This document shows positions 25,653 through 33,488 of a stretch of DNA of 64,000 nucleotides, in pieces. A model generated the notes under the pieces. That model made no database searches. It was not told the DNA's origin and saw only the letters and a list, made by a program, of their open reading frames with translations. The stretch lies in contig NZ_CP108414.1 of NCBI RefSeq assembly GCF_035978755.1, forward strand, positions 1,178,001 through 1,242,000, written 5' to 3'. Both the position numbers and the translations under genes were made by a program. The stretch comes from Streptomyces sp. NBC_01298. GTDB taxonomy: Bacteria > Actinomycetota > Actinomycetes > Streptomycetales > Streptomycetaceae. Each line of letters opens with the position of its first letter. The first letter of the stretch is position 1.

Positions 25653-26504
25653 ATGCACACTCAACACGTTCTGGTCGTCGGCATCGACGGCGTTCGGCTC
25701 GACCTGCTGCCGCAGCTGGACACCCCCCACCTGGACGAGATAGCGGACGCGGGCTTCCTCGCCCCCGTCGAGATCGACGAGACCACGCCCACGATGTCCG
25801 GACCCTGCTGGTCCACCATCGCCACCGGGGTCACCGTCGCCAAGCACGGGGTGTGGGGCAACCGGCTCGACGGCAACCGACTCGACGTCTTCCCCGACTT
25901 CACCACCCGCCTGGCACTCGAATGCGGGCGGCGGACCTTCGCGGCCGGCGGCTGGGCCCCCTTGTTCCTCGCCCAGCAGGGCGGGCCGCTCTTCACCGCC
26001 CCCAGCCGGCTGAGCTACATCGCCCCGCGCGCGGACACGCCGGAGGCCTGGGAGGAGGCCGACGAGGCCGTGACCGCCGAAGCGGCGCACGTGCTGGGCT
26101 CCGGGGAGGAGCTCCACGCCTCCTTCGTCTACCTCGGCGCCGTCGACGAGACCGCCCATTTCCTGGGCTGCGGCGAGGAGTACCGCCGCTCGATCGAGAC
26201 GGCGGACCAGCGCCTGGGCCGCCTGGTCAAGGCCGTGCGCGACCGGCCGGGCCACCCCGGGGAGCAGTGGACGGTCATCGTGGTGACCGACCACGGGCAC
26301 CGGGACGAGGGGGGCCACGGGGGCCGCAGCGAACTGGAGCGCACCGCCTGGGTCGCCGCGTGCGGGCCCGGTCTGGCAGCCGGCGTGACCCCGCCGGTGG
26401 TCCGGCACACCGATGTCGCCGCCCATGTCTACGCGGCCCTGGGCATCGGCCTGGACGGCCACTGGACCCTGGACGGCGCACCCTTCACCAGCTTCACCGC
26501 CTGA
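25653..26504 (+). CDS. type I phosphodiesterase / alkaline-phosphatase-superfamily enzyme
   Basis: A 283-residue metal-dependent hydrolase of the nucleotide pyrophosphatase/phosphodiesterase group. The metal-binding Asp is in VVGIDGVRLD (residue 12). The nucleophile Thr region is DETTPTMSGPCWSTIATG. The histidine-rich metal site is VVTDHGHRDEGGHGG, with YLGAVDETAHFLG in between. There is no signal peptide. It may act on phosphodiesters or sugar-nucleotides. Its tandem position after the alpha-galactosidase suggests a role in the same sugar pathway, but that is inference. The start is ATG at 25653, with only a weak GGA-rich leader. Confidence 0.85.
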   Translation: MHTQHVLVVGIDGVRLDLLPQLDTPHLDEIADAGFLAPVEIDETTPTMSGPCWSTIATGVTVAKHGVWGNRLDGNRLDVFPDFTTRLALECGRRTFAAGGWAPLFLAQQGGPLFTAPSRLSYIAPRADTPEAWEEADEAVTAEAAHVLGSGEELHASFVYLGAVDETAHFLGCGEEYRRSIETADQRLGRLVKAVRDRPGHPGEQWTVIVVTDHGHRDEGGHGGRSELERTAWVAACGPGLAAGVTPPVVRHTDVAAHVYAALGIGLDGHWTLDGAPFTSFTA

Positions 26505-26516
26505 CCGGGCGGGCTT

Positions 26517-26546
26517 CCGGGGGCGGGGCTCCGGCCCCGCCCCCGG
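26517..26546. terminator. bidirectional hairpin between phosphodiesterase and galK
   Basis: Perfect 13-bp stem CCGGGGGCGGGGC/GCCCCGCCCCCGG with a 4-base loop, filling the gap between two convergent genes. Its end touches the galK stop codon. Confidence 0.8.
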
Positions 26547-27698
26547 TCACAGCCGTCGGGCGCCGGCCGCCGGGGTGACGGTGAGGAGCCGCGGGAAACG
26601 GTGGCCGGCCGCGCCGAAGGCCGCCGTGACGCTGTCGCCCACCGCGTTCTCGCGCCCCGCCTCCACCAGCGCGATGACGGAGCCGCCGAAGCCGCCTCCC
26701 GTCATCCGGGCGCCGAGGGCCCCGGCGCCGAGCGCGGCGGTCACCGCCAGGTCGGTCTCCGGACAGGAGACCCGGTAGTCGTCGCGGAGCGACGCGTGAC
26801 CGGCCGTCAGGATCGGGCCCAGGGCGGCCGCGTCGCCCTCGCGGAGCCGGGCCACGGCCTCGGCGACCCGGCCGTTCTCGGTCACCACGTGACGGACCAA
26901 CGGGACGAGTTCCTCGGGGAGTTCCTCCAGGGCCCCCGCGAGGTCCCGGGCGGGCAGGTCCCGCAGGGCGCGCAGGCCGAGCAGCCCGGCCGCCCGTTCA
27001 CAGCCCGCGCGCAGGGCCGCGTACGCCCCGTCTCCCAGGTCGTGGGAGACCCGGGTGTCGATCACGAGCAGTCCGAGCCCCTGCCCCGGGAGGTCGAGGG
27101 GGACTCGCCGGTGGCTCTCCGGGGTGCGGGCGTCGAGGTGGAGGGCGGCCCCGGTGGTACAGCACACGGAGGCCATCTGGTCCATGATCCCGCAGGGCAC
27201 TCCGGCGAAGGCGTTCTCCGCCCGCTGGGCGATCCGGGCCAGTTCGGGCCCGGGCAGCCGCAGTCCGTACAGCTCGTCGTAGGCGACGGCGACCGCGCAC
27301 TCCAGGGCGGCGGAGGAGGAGAGCCCCGCGCCGGTGGGCACGGTGCTGTCGAAGTGCAGGTCCGCGCCGCCGACCGGGTGTCCGGCCCCGGCGAGGGCCC
27401 AGACCACACCGGCCGGGTACGCGGCCCAGCCCGGCACGGCTCCCGGGGCCAGGTCGGCCACGGCCAGTTCGGTGATCCGGCCGTCGCCCTGCGCGCTGTG
27501 CAGCAGCAGCCGGCCGTCCGTACGGGCGCGGGCGGCGAGCAGGGTGGTCTGCGGGAGGGCGATGGGGAGGGCGAACCCGTCGTTGTAGTCGGTGTGTTCA
27601 CCGATCAGGTTGACCCGGCCGGGCGCCGCCCAGACCCCGTCGGGGGAACCGCCGAAGAGCTTCGCGAAGGTGCCCGCTGCCTGTGCGGTCCGGTTCAC
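26547..27698 (-). CDS. galK: galactokinase
   Basis: Phosphorylates galactose to galactose 1-phosphate (Leloir pathway), a 383-residue GHMP kinase. The galactokinase signature GRVNLIGEHTDYNDGFALP is at residues about 26-44. The ATP-binding GHMP motif is VPTGAGLSSSAALE, and the C-terminal motif is MTGGGFGGSVIAL. The conserved AFAGVPCGIMDQMAS is intact. The GTG start overlaps the galT stop by 4 bp (GTGA). The long upstream extension in the same frame lies on galT and is a shadow. It is second and last in a galT-galK operon; galE, normally between them in Streptomyces, is absent. Confidence 0.95.
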   Translation of the reverse strand: MNRTAQAAGTFAKLFGGSPDGVWAAPGRVNLIGEHTDYNDGFALPIALPQTTLLAARARTDGRLLLHSAQGDGRITELAVADLAPGAVPGWAAYPAGVVWALAGAGHPVGGADLHFDSTVPTGAGLSSSAALECAVAVAYDELYGLRLPGPELARIAQRAENAFAGVPCGIMDQMASVCCTTGAALHLDARTPESHRRVPLDLPGQGLGLLVIDTRVSHDLGDGAYAALRAGCERAAGLLGLRALRDLPARDLAGALEELPEELVPLVRHVVTENGRVAEAVARLREGDAAALGPILTAGHASLRDDYRVSCPETDLAVTAALGAGALGARMTGGGFGGSVIALVEAGRENAVGDSVTAAFGAAGHRFPRLLTVTPAAGARRL

Positions 27699-28768
27699 GC
27701 GAGGGCCTCCCGCAGTCGTCGCGCGGCCGTCTCGGGGGCCACGTCGTTGATGAAGGCTTCCGTCCCGGACTCCGTCCCGGCGAGGAACTTGAGCTTGTCG
27801 GGGGTCCTGCGGATGGTGAACAGCTCCAGGTGCAGGGCGAGTTCCCCGCCATCGGTGCGGGGCGCCTGGTGCCACGCGGAGATGTACGGGGTGGGGGCGG
27901 CCTCCCGCCGCGCATCCGCATCGGCCTCCGCCTCCACCTCCGGTACGGGGAACAGCCGGTCGAAGCGGCGGAGCAGGTCGAGGTAGATCCCGGGGAACTC
28001 GGCCCGCTCCGCTTCGGTGAGGCGGGTCAGGTCGGGGACCCGGCGGTGGGGGTAGAGGTGGACCTCGTACGGCCAGCGGGCGGCGTAGGGCACGAAGGCG
28101 GTCCAGTGCTCCCCGGCCGTCACGACCCGGTCGGTGGCGGCGCGGGCCCCGGAAACGAGGTCCTCGAAGAGGTTGCGGCCGGTGGCGGCGCGGTGCGCCC
28201 GCGCGGCGGCGGTCATCTTGGCGGTGCGCGGCGTGACGAAGGGGAAGGCGTAGATCTGCCCGTGCGGGTGGGCGAGGGTCACGCCGATCTCGGCTCCGCG
28301 GTTCTCGAAGCAGTACACCTGCTCGACACCGGGGAGGGCGGAGAGTTCCGCGGTGCGGTCGGTCCAGGCGTCCAGGACCAGCCGGGCCGCGGCCGGGGTG
28401 AGGTCGGCGAAACCGGCGTCGTGGTCGGGGGTGAAGCAGACGACTTCGCAGCGCCCGGCCCCGCCCGCGAGGGAGGGGAAGCGGTTCTCGAAGACGGCGA
28501 CCTCGTAGTCGGCGGCGGGGATCTCGCTAAGCCGGCCGTCCCGGGAGGGGCAGAGCGGGCATTCGCCGGCGGGCGGGTGGTAGGTCCGGTTCTGGCGGTG
28601 GGAGGCGATGGTGATCCAGTCACCGGTGGCCTCGTCCCGCCGCAGTTCCGGCCTGCTGTCCACGGGATCCAGTGGGCGCAGGTCGGGCGCGTCGCGCACG
28701 GCACCTTCGTCGGTGTCGAAGTAGATCAGTTCGCGGCCGTCCGCGAGTTTCGCGAGGGTCTTCTTCAC
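27695..28768 (-). CDS. galT: galactose-1-phosphate uridylyltransferase
   Basis: Exchanges UMP between UDP-glucose and galactose 1-phosphate. In 357 residues the zinc-type motif CPLCPS is at about 90-95, and the catalytic HPHGQIYAFPF (H-x-H-x-Q) at about 188-198. ENRFPSL, a second conserved block, is present. There is an Ala/Glu-rich insertion (PEVEAEADADARREAA) before the C-terminal LHLELF strand. The GTG at 28768 sits seven bases after a good -10 box, so the message may have no leader. The only nearby purine patch, TAGGT, overlaps the start codon. It is the first gene of the operon. Confidence 0.94.
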   Translation of the reverse strand: MKKTLAKLADGRELIYFDTDEGAVRDAPDLRPLDPVDSRPELRRDEATGDWITIASHRQNRTYHPPAGECPLCPSRDGRLSEIPAADYEVAVFENRFPSLAGGAGRCEVVCFTPDHDAGFADLTPAAARLVLDAWTDRTAELSALPGVEQVYCFENRGAEIGVTLAHPHGQIYAFPFVTPRTAKMTAAARAHRAATGRNLFEDLVSGARAATDRVVTAGEHWTAFVPYAARWPYEVHLYPHRRVPDLTRLTEAERAEFPGIYLDLLRRFDRLFPVPEVEAEADADARREAAPTPYISAWHQAPRTDGGELALHLELFTIRRTPDKLKFLAGTESGTEAFINDVAPETAARRLREALA

Positions 28769-28772
28769 CTAC

Positions 28773-28790
28773 CGAGAATAAACACTCTCG
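28773..28790 (-). promoter_or_regulatory. galT -10 box inside an operator-like palindrome
   Basis: Minus strand: TATTCT (28780-28775) is a good -10, and the galT GTG begins six bases after it, which predicts a leaderless transcript. The box lies inside the inverted repeat CGAGA-N8-TCTCG (28773-28790). A second short inverted repeat AACA/TGTT sits at 28836-28849, nearer the regulator gene. Either could bind the DeoR-type regulator encoded divergently. Confidence 0.45.
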
Positions 28791-28895
28791 AACATTTTCC
28801 ACCAGCCCACGCCGAGGTTTCCCCCAGACTTAAACAACATTGCCGTGTTATCTTGCTGCCTTCTGACCGGTTTCGCCGATTCCCGGGAGCGACCC

Positions 28896-29708
28896 GTGGC
28901 CGAGCAGGCTGCCCAACTGGCCCACCAGCGACGCGCGCTGATCCTGGACTCGGTCCGGCGCGAGGGCGCGGTGCGGGTGGCGGACCTGGTCGGGCAGCTC
29001 GGCGTCTCGGACATGACCGTCCGCCGGGACCTGGACGCCCTCGCCCGGCAAGGGCTCGTGGAGAAGGTCCACGGCGGAGCCGTCGCCCCGGCCGGGGCGA
29101 GCGCGCACGAGCCCGGGTTCGAGGCCAAGTCGGACCTGGAGGGCGACGCCAAGGCCGCCATCGCGGACACGGCCGCGACCCTGGTGGAACCGGGCAGCGT
29201 GATCGCCGTATCGGGCGGCACCACCGCGCACGCGGTCGCGGCCCGGCTCCTCGGCATCCCGCGGCTCACCATCGTCACCAACTCCCTCCCGGTGGCGGAA
29301 CTGGTGTGGGCCGAAGGCCGGGAGCGCGGCGCCGGCGCCCCCACCCTGCTGCTCACCGGCGGCTCGCCCACGCCCTCGGCCGCCCTGGTCGGGCCGCTCG
29401 CCGACCTGACGATCGGCTCCCTCCACGTGGACCTGCTCTTCCTCGGCGCGCACGGGGTGGCGCAGGGCGCCGGCCTGACCACCCCCAACCTCATGGAGGC
29501 CCAGACCAACCGCGCCCTGGTCGCCTCGGCGCGCCGGGTCGCGGTCGTGGCGGACCACAGCAAGTGGGGGGTGGTGGGGCTCAGCGGCTTCGCGGCGCTC
29601 CGCCAGGCCGACTGGTTCGTCACCGATGCCGGTCTGCCCGCGCCCGCCCGCGCCGCGCTCGCGGAGGAAGTGGGCGAACTCCTCGTCGCGGGCGAGGAGC
29701 GGCCCTGA
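28896..29708 (+). CDS. DeoR-family transcriptional regulator of the gal genes
   Basis: A 270-residue sugar-phosphate-responsive repressor. The N-terminal HTH is RRALILDSVRREGAVRVADLVGQLGVSDMTVRRDLDALARQGLVEKVHGGA, a textbook DeoR opening. The C-terminal effector domain shows SGGTTAHAVAARL, TNSLPVAELV, LLTGGSPTPSAALVGPLA and DLLFLGAHGV. The GTG at 28896 (GGGAG six bases upstream) was preferred over the GTG at 28847, which adds an atypical Cys-rich leader. It is divergent from galT-galK and very likely controls them, with a sugar phosphate as likely inducer. Confidence 0.9.
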   Translation: MAEQAAQLAHQRRALILDSVRREGAVRVADLVGQLGVSDMTVRRDLDALARQGLVEKVHGGAVAPAGASAHEPGFEAKSDLEGDAKAAIADTAATLVEPGSVIAVSGGTTAHAVAARLLGIPRLTIVTNSLPVAELVWAEGRERGAGAPTLLLTGGSPTPSAALVGPLADLTIGSLHVDLLFLGAHGVAQGAGLTTPNLMEAQTNRALVASARRVAVVADHSKWGVVGLSGFAALRQADWFVTDAGLPAPARAALAEEVGELLVAGEERP

Positions 29709-29724
29709 GAGTCCGCGGGACAGC

Positions 29725-29743
29725 CCCCGGGAACCGCCCGGGG
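29725..29743 (+). terminator. hairpin after the DeoR gene
   Basis: Seven-bp stem CCCCGGG/CCCGGGG with a 5-base loop, 16 bp past the stop. Confidence 0.45.
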
Positions 29744-29755
29744 CGGGCGGCCGGA

Positions 29756-29817
29756 GCCCCGGATCAGAACCCGGATTCAGGCCCCGGATCAGGCCCCGGA
29801 TCAGAACCCGGATTCAG
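29756..29817. repeat. interrupted direct repeat between convergent genes
   Basis: A 25-bp unit beginning GCCCCGGATCAGAACCCGGA occurs at 29756 and 29793, separated by a partial 12-bp copy (GCCCCGGATCAG). The second copy contains the stop codon of the LacI-family gene (29814-29816), so the repeats reach the last codons of that gene. Confidence 0.7.
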
Positions 29818-30821
29818 GCCCCAGGCTCCGCGGGGGCCGGTCCGGTGGTCGCCCGGATGACCAGCTCGGGGTCGAACAAGAGCTCCCCCGTGGGCACGTC
29901 CCGGTTGCTGACCAGCGCCAGTACGCTCCGCCCGACCTCCAGGGCGAGCCGGTCGGCGGGCTGGCGCACCGTGGTCAGGGGAGGGTCGGTGAACTCGGTG
30001 ATGGACGAGCCGTCGTAGCCCACGACCGAGACGTCCCCGGGCACCGCGCGGCCCTGCCGGCGGATGCCCCGGATCGCCCCGAGGGCCATGTAGTCGCTGG
30101 CGGCCACGATCGCGGTGGCGCCCAGGGCGAGGAGCGGGCCGACGGCGGCCTGACCGCCCTCCACCGTGTAGGACTGCCGGATCACCCAGCGCTCCGGCTC
30201 CTCGATGCCCCGCTTGGCCATCGCCTCCAGGAAGCCCCGGACCCGGCGGTCCGCCGGCTGGTTGCCGGCCGGGCCGGAGGCCATGCCGATCCTGCGGTGA
30301 CCGAGCCGGTGGAGGTGGTCGACGGCCAGCTCCGCGGCGAGCGCGTCATCGGTGGAGAAGACCGGGGTCGCCACCCCGTCCGCGAACTCGCCGTTGATGC
30401 CGACGTACGGGACCCGGCGCTGGCGCAGCAGTTCGTAGGTCTCGGTGTCGGCGCCCTCGACGGTGTTGGACGCGGAGAGGAAGACGACGGCCGCGACGCC
30501 CTTGTCGACGAGCGCGGAGATGAAGTCTCGCTCCTGGACCCCGCCCGGGAAGGCCGGGCAGAGAATGGTCTTGAGTCCGTGCGGGGCGAGCGCCGACTCG
30601 ATGCGCTCGGCGACATCGGCGAAGAACGGGTTGGACACGAACTCGGTGATCACCGCGACCAGTTGGCCCTGGGTCTGCCGTTCGTAGCCGACTTCCGCCA
30701 TGGCCTGTTCGACCGCGTCCCGGGTCTTCTTCGACACGCCCTGGCGTCGGTTGATCACCCGGCTGACGGTCGCCTCGCTGACCTGGGCGCGAGCGGCGAC
30801 CTCGGTGATCCCGACCTTCAT
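29814..30821 (-). CDS. LacI-family transcriptional regulator
   Basis: A 335-residue repressor. The HTH VGITEVAARAQVSEATVSRVINRRQGVSKKTRDAVEQAMAEVGY, with the hinge helix, is typical of LacI/PurR. The sugar-binding domain runs from VAVITEFVSNPFFADVAERI to DPELVIRAT, with VGYDGSSITEFTDPPLTTVRQP as the usual closing block. GGAAGGA lies six bases before the ATG, which overlaps the stop of the preceding GH36-like gene by 4 bp. As the last gene of the transporter operon (35790 to 29814) it is expected to repress that operon, probably at the TTGCAA-containing sites in 35838-35949. Confidence 0.93.
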   Translation of the reverse strand: MKVGITEVAARAQVSEATVSRVINRRQGVSKKTRDAVEQAMAEVGYERQTQGQLVAVITEFVSNPFFADVAERIESALAPHGLKTILCPAFPGGVQERDFISALVDKGVAAVVFLSASNTVEGADTETYELLRQRRVPYVGINGEFADGVATPVFSTDDALAAELAVDHLHRLGHRRIGMASGPAGNQPADRRVRGFLEAMAKRGIEEPERWVIRQSYTVEGGQAAVGPLLALGATAIVAASDYMALGAIRGIRRQGRAVPGDVSVVGYDGSSITEFTDPPLTTVRQPADRLALEVGRSVLALVSNRDVPTGELLFDPELVIRATTGPAPAEPGA

Positions 30822-32653
30822 CGCGGTCCTTCCGTGATCGTGAGCGATACCAGACCGCCGCGCGGCACCGCCAGCGAGCGAGCTCCCTCCGGCAGGTACG
30901 ACGGCGGACCGTCCATGATACGGCCGTCCGGCCCGTGGACCACTCCCCCGACCGCGCCCCCGCCGCCCAGCACCTCGACCATCACCCGGTCCCGGTCCGA
31001 GCCGTTGACCAGGTCGAAGCGGCGGTACGCGGAGAAGTCCAGGGGGACGACCCGGTCCCCGTGCACGCTCAGCAGACAGTGGTCCCCGGCGCTCACCCGC
31101 ACCAGCGGGTACAGCTCGTCGGGCCGGCCCGGTTCCACCTCCCCGTCCAGCAGCAGCCCCCGCCACAGCCGCCACCGTCCCAGCCAGAACCCGACCGCCT
31201 CCCGGTGCGCCGCCGGCAGCCGGTCCAGCCGTACGGAGATCTGCGGCACCGCGTGCAGGGCCCCGATCAGCTGCCGGGCCACCGCCGCCACGGGCGCCCC
31301 GGGCGACCAGAGGAGCATGTCGGAGTGGACGGCCCCGCCGACGGCGAGCAGTGCGGTGTCGAGGGTGCGGACCCGGTTCGCGATGGCGTCCGCCGGGCAG
31401 TCGACGGAGCGGAGCATGTTGCCGAAGGGGGCCATGCCGGGTCCGGTGTAGGGCTGGCGCAGTTCCAGCAGCACGCCGGGGCGTACGGATTCCAGGGCGG
31501 CGCGCAGCTCCGTCAGCAGGGTCACCATGGCCACGCCGACGTCCCCCGCGCCGTCGCCCGCGTACACCATGGCCTGCTCCAGGAAGTCGAGCTTGAGTCC
31601 GTCGAGCCCGTACGCGCGGACCAGCCTGACGCAGAAACCGACGACGTGCGCGCGCACCTCGGGGCGGCGGGGGTCGAGCACGTGCGCCCCGGGCACGGTG
31701 GCGGGGGCGGGTGCGCAGCCGGCCCAGCGGTCGTGGCAGGCGGCTCCGGAGCCGAGCAGCAGCGGGGCGACCCAGGCGAGGTAGCTCAGCCCGTGCGCCC
31801 GGACCCGGGCCACGTGTCCGGCGAAGTCGGGGAACTTGGCCCGGTCCGGCTCCCAGTCCCCGCAGCCGGCGTACCCGCGCCCGTGGCCCTGCTCCTGCCA
31901 GCCGTCGTCGAGGATCAGTGCTCCGCAGCCGAGTCCGGCGGCCAGTTCGGCCTGGATTTCGACGGCGGCGGCGCTGACGTCCTGGTTGAAGGCGTACCAG
32001 GTGGAGTAGACGGGGGTGCGGGCCGCGTCGGGCACCGGCGCGGGGGCGAGTTCGGCGTCGAACCAGGAGCGCAGGGCCCGCAGGGCCCGTGCCACCGAGG
32101 GTGCGCGGGGGACGAGCAGGATCCGGTGGGCCTGTCGGGCGGCGGGCAGCCGGAGGTGGACGACGTGGGTGTCGTTCTCCTCGGAGACCCCGAAGCGGAG
32201 CTCGGCCTCGGGCACCGGGTCGGTGGCGGCGAAGGCGAGCAGGGTCGCGCCGTCGTGGTCGTAGAGGCAGCCGGCGGCGTGGCCGTCGACCAGCGAGACC
32301 CTGGAGCGGCCCTCCCAGTCGGCGAGGAGGGTGCGCCGCCAGCCGCCCTGCGGATGCCAGTAGCCGGCGGCGTCGCCGAGGGGCACGGAGAAGCGGATCT
32401 CGACGGGGGCCCCGTCGGCCCGGACCTCCAGCATCCGCAGCCCGTCGGGGAGTTCGCTCAGCGTCCAGGCCGGGTGGACGCCAGGGGCGTGGGCGAGGAC
32501 GGCGAGCGAGACCCCGTCGAGCAGCGGCTCCTCGCGGGCGGGCGCCAGCCCCGCGGTGGTGACGGGCTCGGCGGTGGGCACGTCGCTGGTCACGCCGCTC
32601 GTCACGCCGCTCGTCACGGCGCTGGTCACGGCACTGGTCACGGCACTGGTCAC
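30818..32653 (-). CDS. GH36-like alpha-galactosidase (clan GH-D)
   Basis: A 611-residue intracellular glycosidase. The barrel begins TPVYSTWYAFNQDVS and continues CGALILDDGWQEQGHGRG. The nucleophile is Asp356 in LDGLKLDFLEQ, and the acid/base candidate is Asp418 or Asp422 in RSVDCPADAIANR. These fit alpha-galactosidase-like enzymes of GH36 but differ from the classical KWDxN form, so the sugar specificity may differ. It starts at GTG with AAGGAG eight bases upstream, 4 bp after the permease stop. The first 24 residues are a VTSA/VTSG repeat written by six 12-bp DNA repeats; each repeat offers another in-frame GTG. It ends overlapping the LacI-type gene. Confidence 0.85.
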   Translation of the reverse strand: MTSAVTSAVTSAVTSGVTSGVTSDVPTAEPVTTAGLAPAREEPLLDGVSLAVLAHAPGVHPAWTLSELPDGLRMLEVRADGAPVEIRFSVPLGDAAGYWHPQGGWRRTLLADWEGRSRVSLVDGHAAGCLYDHDGATLLAFAATDPVPEAELRFGVSEENDTHVVHLRLPAARQAHRILLVPRAPSVARALRALRSWFDAELAPAPVPDAARTPVYSTWYAFNQDVSAAAVEIQAELAAGLGCGALILDDGWQEQGHGRGYAGCGDWEPDRAKFPDFAGHVARVRAHGLSYLAWVAPLLLGSGAACHDRWAGCAPAPATVPGAHVLDPRRPEVRAHVVGFCVRLVRAYGLDGLKLDFLEQAMVYAGDGAGDVGVAMVTLLTELRAALESVRPGVLLELRQPYTGPGMAPFGNMLRSVDCPADAIANRVRTLDTALLAVGGAVHSDMLLWSPGAPVAAVARQLIGALHAVPQISVRLDRLPAAHREAVGFWLGRWRLWRGLLLDGEVEPGRPDELYPLVRVSAGDHCLLSVHGDRVVPLDFSAYRRFDLVNGSDRDRVMVEVLGGGGAVGGVVHGPDGRIMDGPPSYLPEGARSLAVPRGGLVSLTITEGPR

Positions 32654-32655
32654 GG
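32584..32655. repeat. six 12-bp tandem repeats at the start of a gene
   Basis: Six near-identical 12-bp units (GCTGGTCACGGC type, + strand) encode the repeated Val-Thr-Ser-Ala/Gly N-terminus of the GH36-like protein. Copy-number change would keep the frame, and every unit supplies an in-frame GTG. Confidence 0.8.
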
Positions 32656-32657
32656 GG

Positions 32658-33488
32658 TCACTCCTTCACGGCGCCGGCGAGCAGGCCGGACACGAACTGG
32701 CGCTGGAGCGCGAGGAATACGAGGGCCATCGGGATCGCGGCGGCCGCGGTTCCGGCGAGGATCGCTCCGTAGTCGGTCTCGTCCAGGCCCTGGAGGGAGG
32801 CGAGGGCCACCGGGACCGTGAACGTGGCGCTGTCGCGCAGGACGATCAGCGGCCAGATGAAGTCGTTCCACTGGTACAGGAAGAGGAAGATCGCCAAGGC
32901 GGCCAGCGCCGGTTTCATGGGAGGGAGCACCACCTTCCAGAACAGCCGCAGTTCACCGCAGCCGTCCATGCGTCCCGAGTCGAGGAGTTCGTCGGGGAGC
33001 GCGGCCATGGACTGGCGCATCAGGAAGATGCCGAAGGGCAGGGCCAGATTGGGCATGATCACGGCCTGGTAGGTGCCCAGCCAGCGCAGTTCGGCCATCA
33101 GCTGGAAGAGCGGTACGAGGGTGACCTGGGCGGGGACCACGAGCCCGAGCATGAGCAGCCCGAAGAGCGGTTCGCGGCCGCGGAAGCGGTACTTGGCGAA
33201 GCCGTAGCCGGCCAGCGTGCAGACGGCCCCCGCGCACAGGGTGTAGATCACCGCGATGAGCAGGGAGTTGAGGACCACCCGCCCGAAGTGCGCGGTGTCC
33301 TGCAGCGTTCGCAGGTTCTCCGCGAGGTGCCCGCCGGGCAGCAGGGGCGGCGGGCTGTCGAAGATCTCCCCGGAGCTGTGCGTGGCGGCGACCACGAGCC
33401 AGTAGAAGGGGACCAGGACGGCGGCCAGCGCGATGGCGAGTCCGGAGGTGAGCAGGATGCTCCTGCCGCGGTGTCGGGCGGCGGTCAT
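32658..33488 (-). CDS. CUT1 sugar ABC importer permease (MalG type)
   Basis: A 276-residue permease with six membrane helices. The EAA loop is LPDELLDSGRMDGCGELRLFWKVVLPPMKP, and QWNDFIWPLIVL is the usual MalG-type block near helix 5. The ATG overlaps the partner permease stop by 4 bp. It is part of the second sugar importer in the window and, like the first, has no ATPase partner nearby. Confidence 0.9.
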   Translation of the reverse strand: MTAARHRGRSILLTSGLAIALAAVLVPFYWLVVAATHSSGEIFDSPPPLLPGGHLAENLRTLQDTAHFGRVVLNSLLIAVIYTLCAGAVCTLAGYGFAKYRFRGREPLFGLLMLGLVVPAQVTLVPLFQLMAELRWLGTYQAVIMPNLALPFGIFLMRQSMAALPDELLDSGRMDGCGELRLFWKVVLPPMKPALAALAIFLFLYQWNDFIWPLIVLRDSATFTVPVALASLQGLDETDYGAILAGTAAAAIPMALVFLALQRQFVSGLLAGAVKE

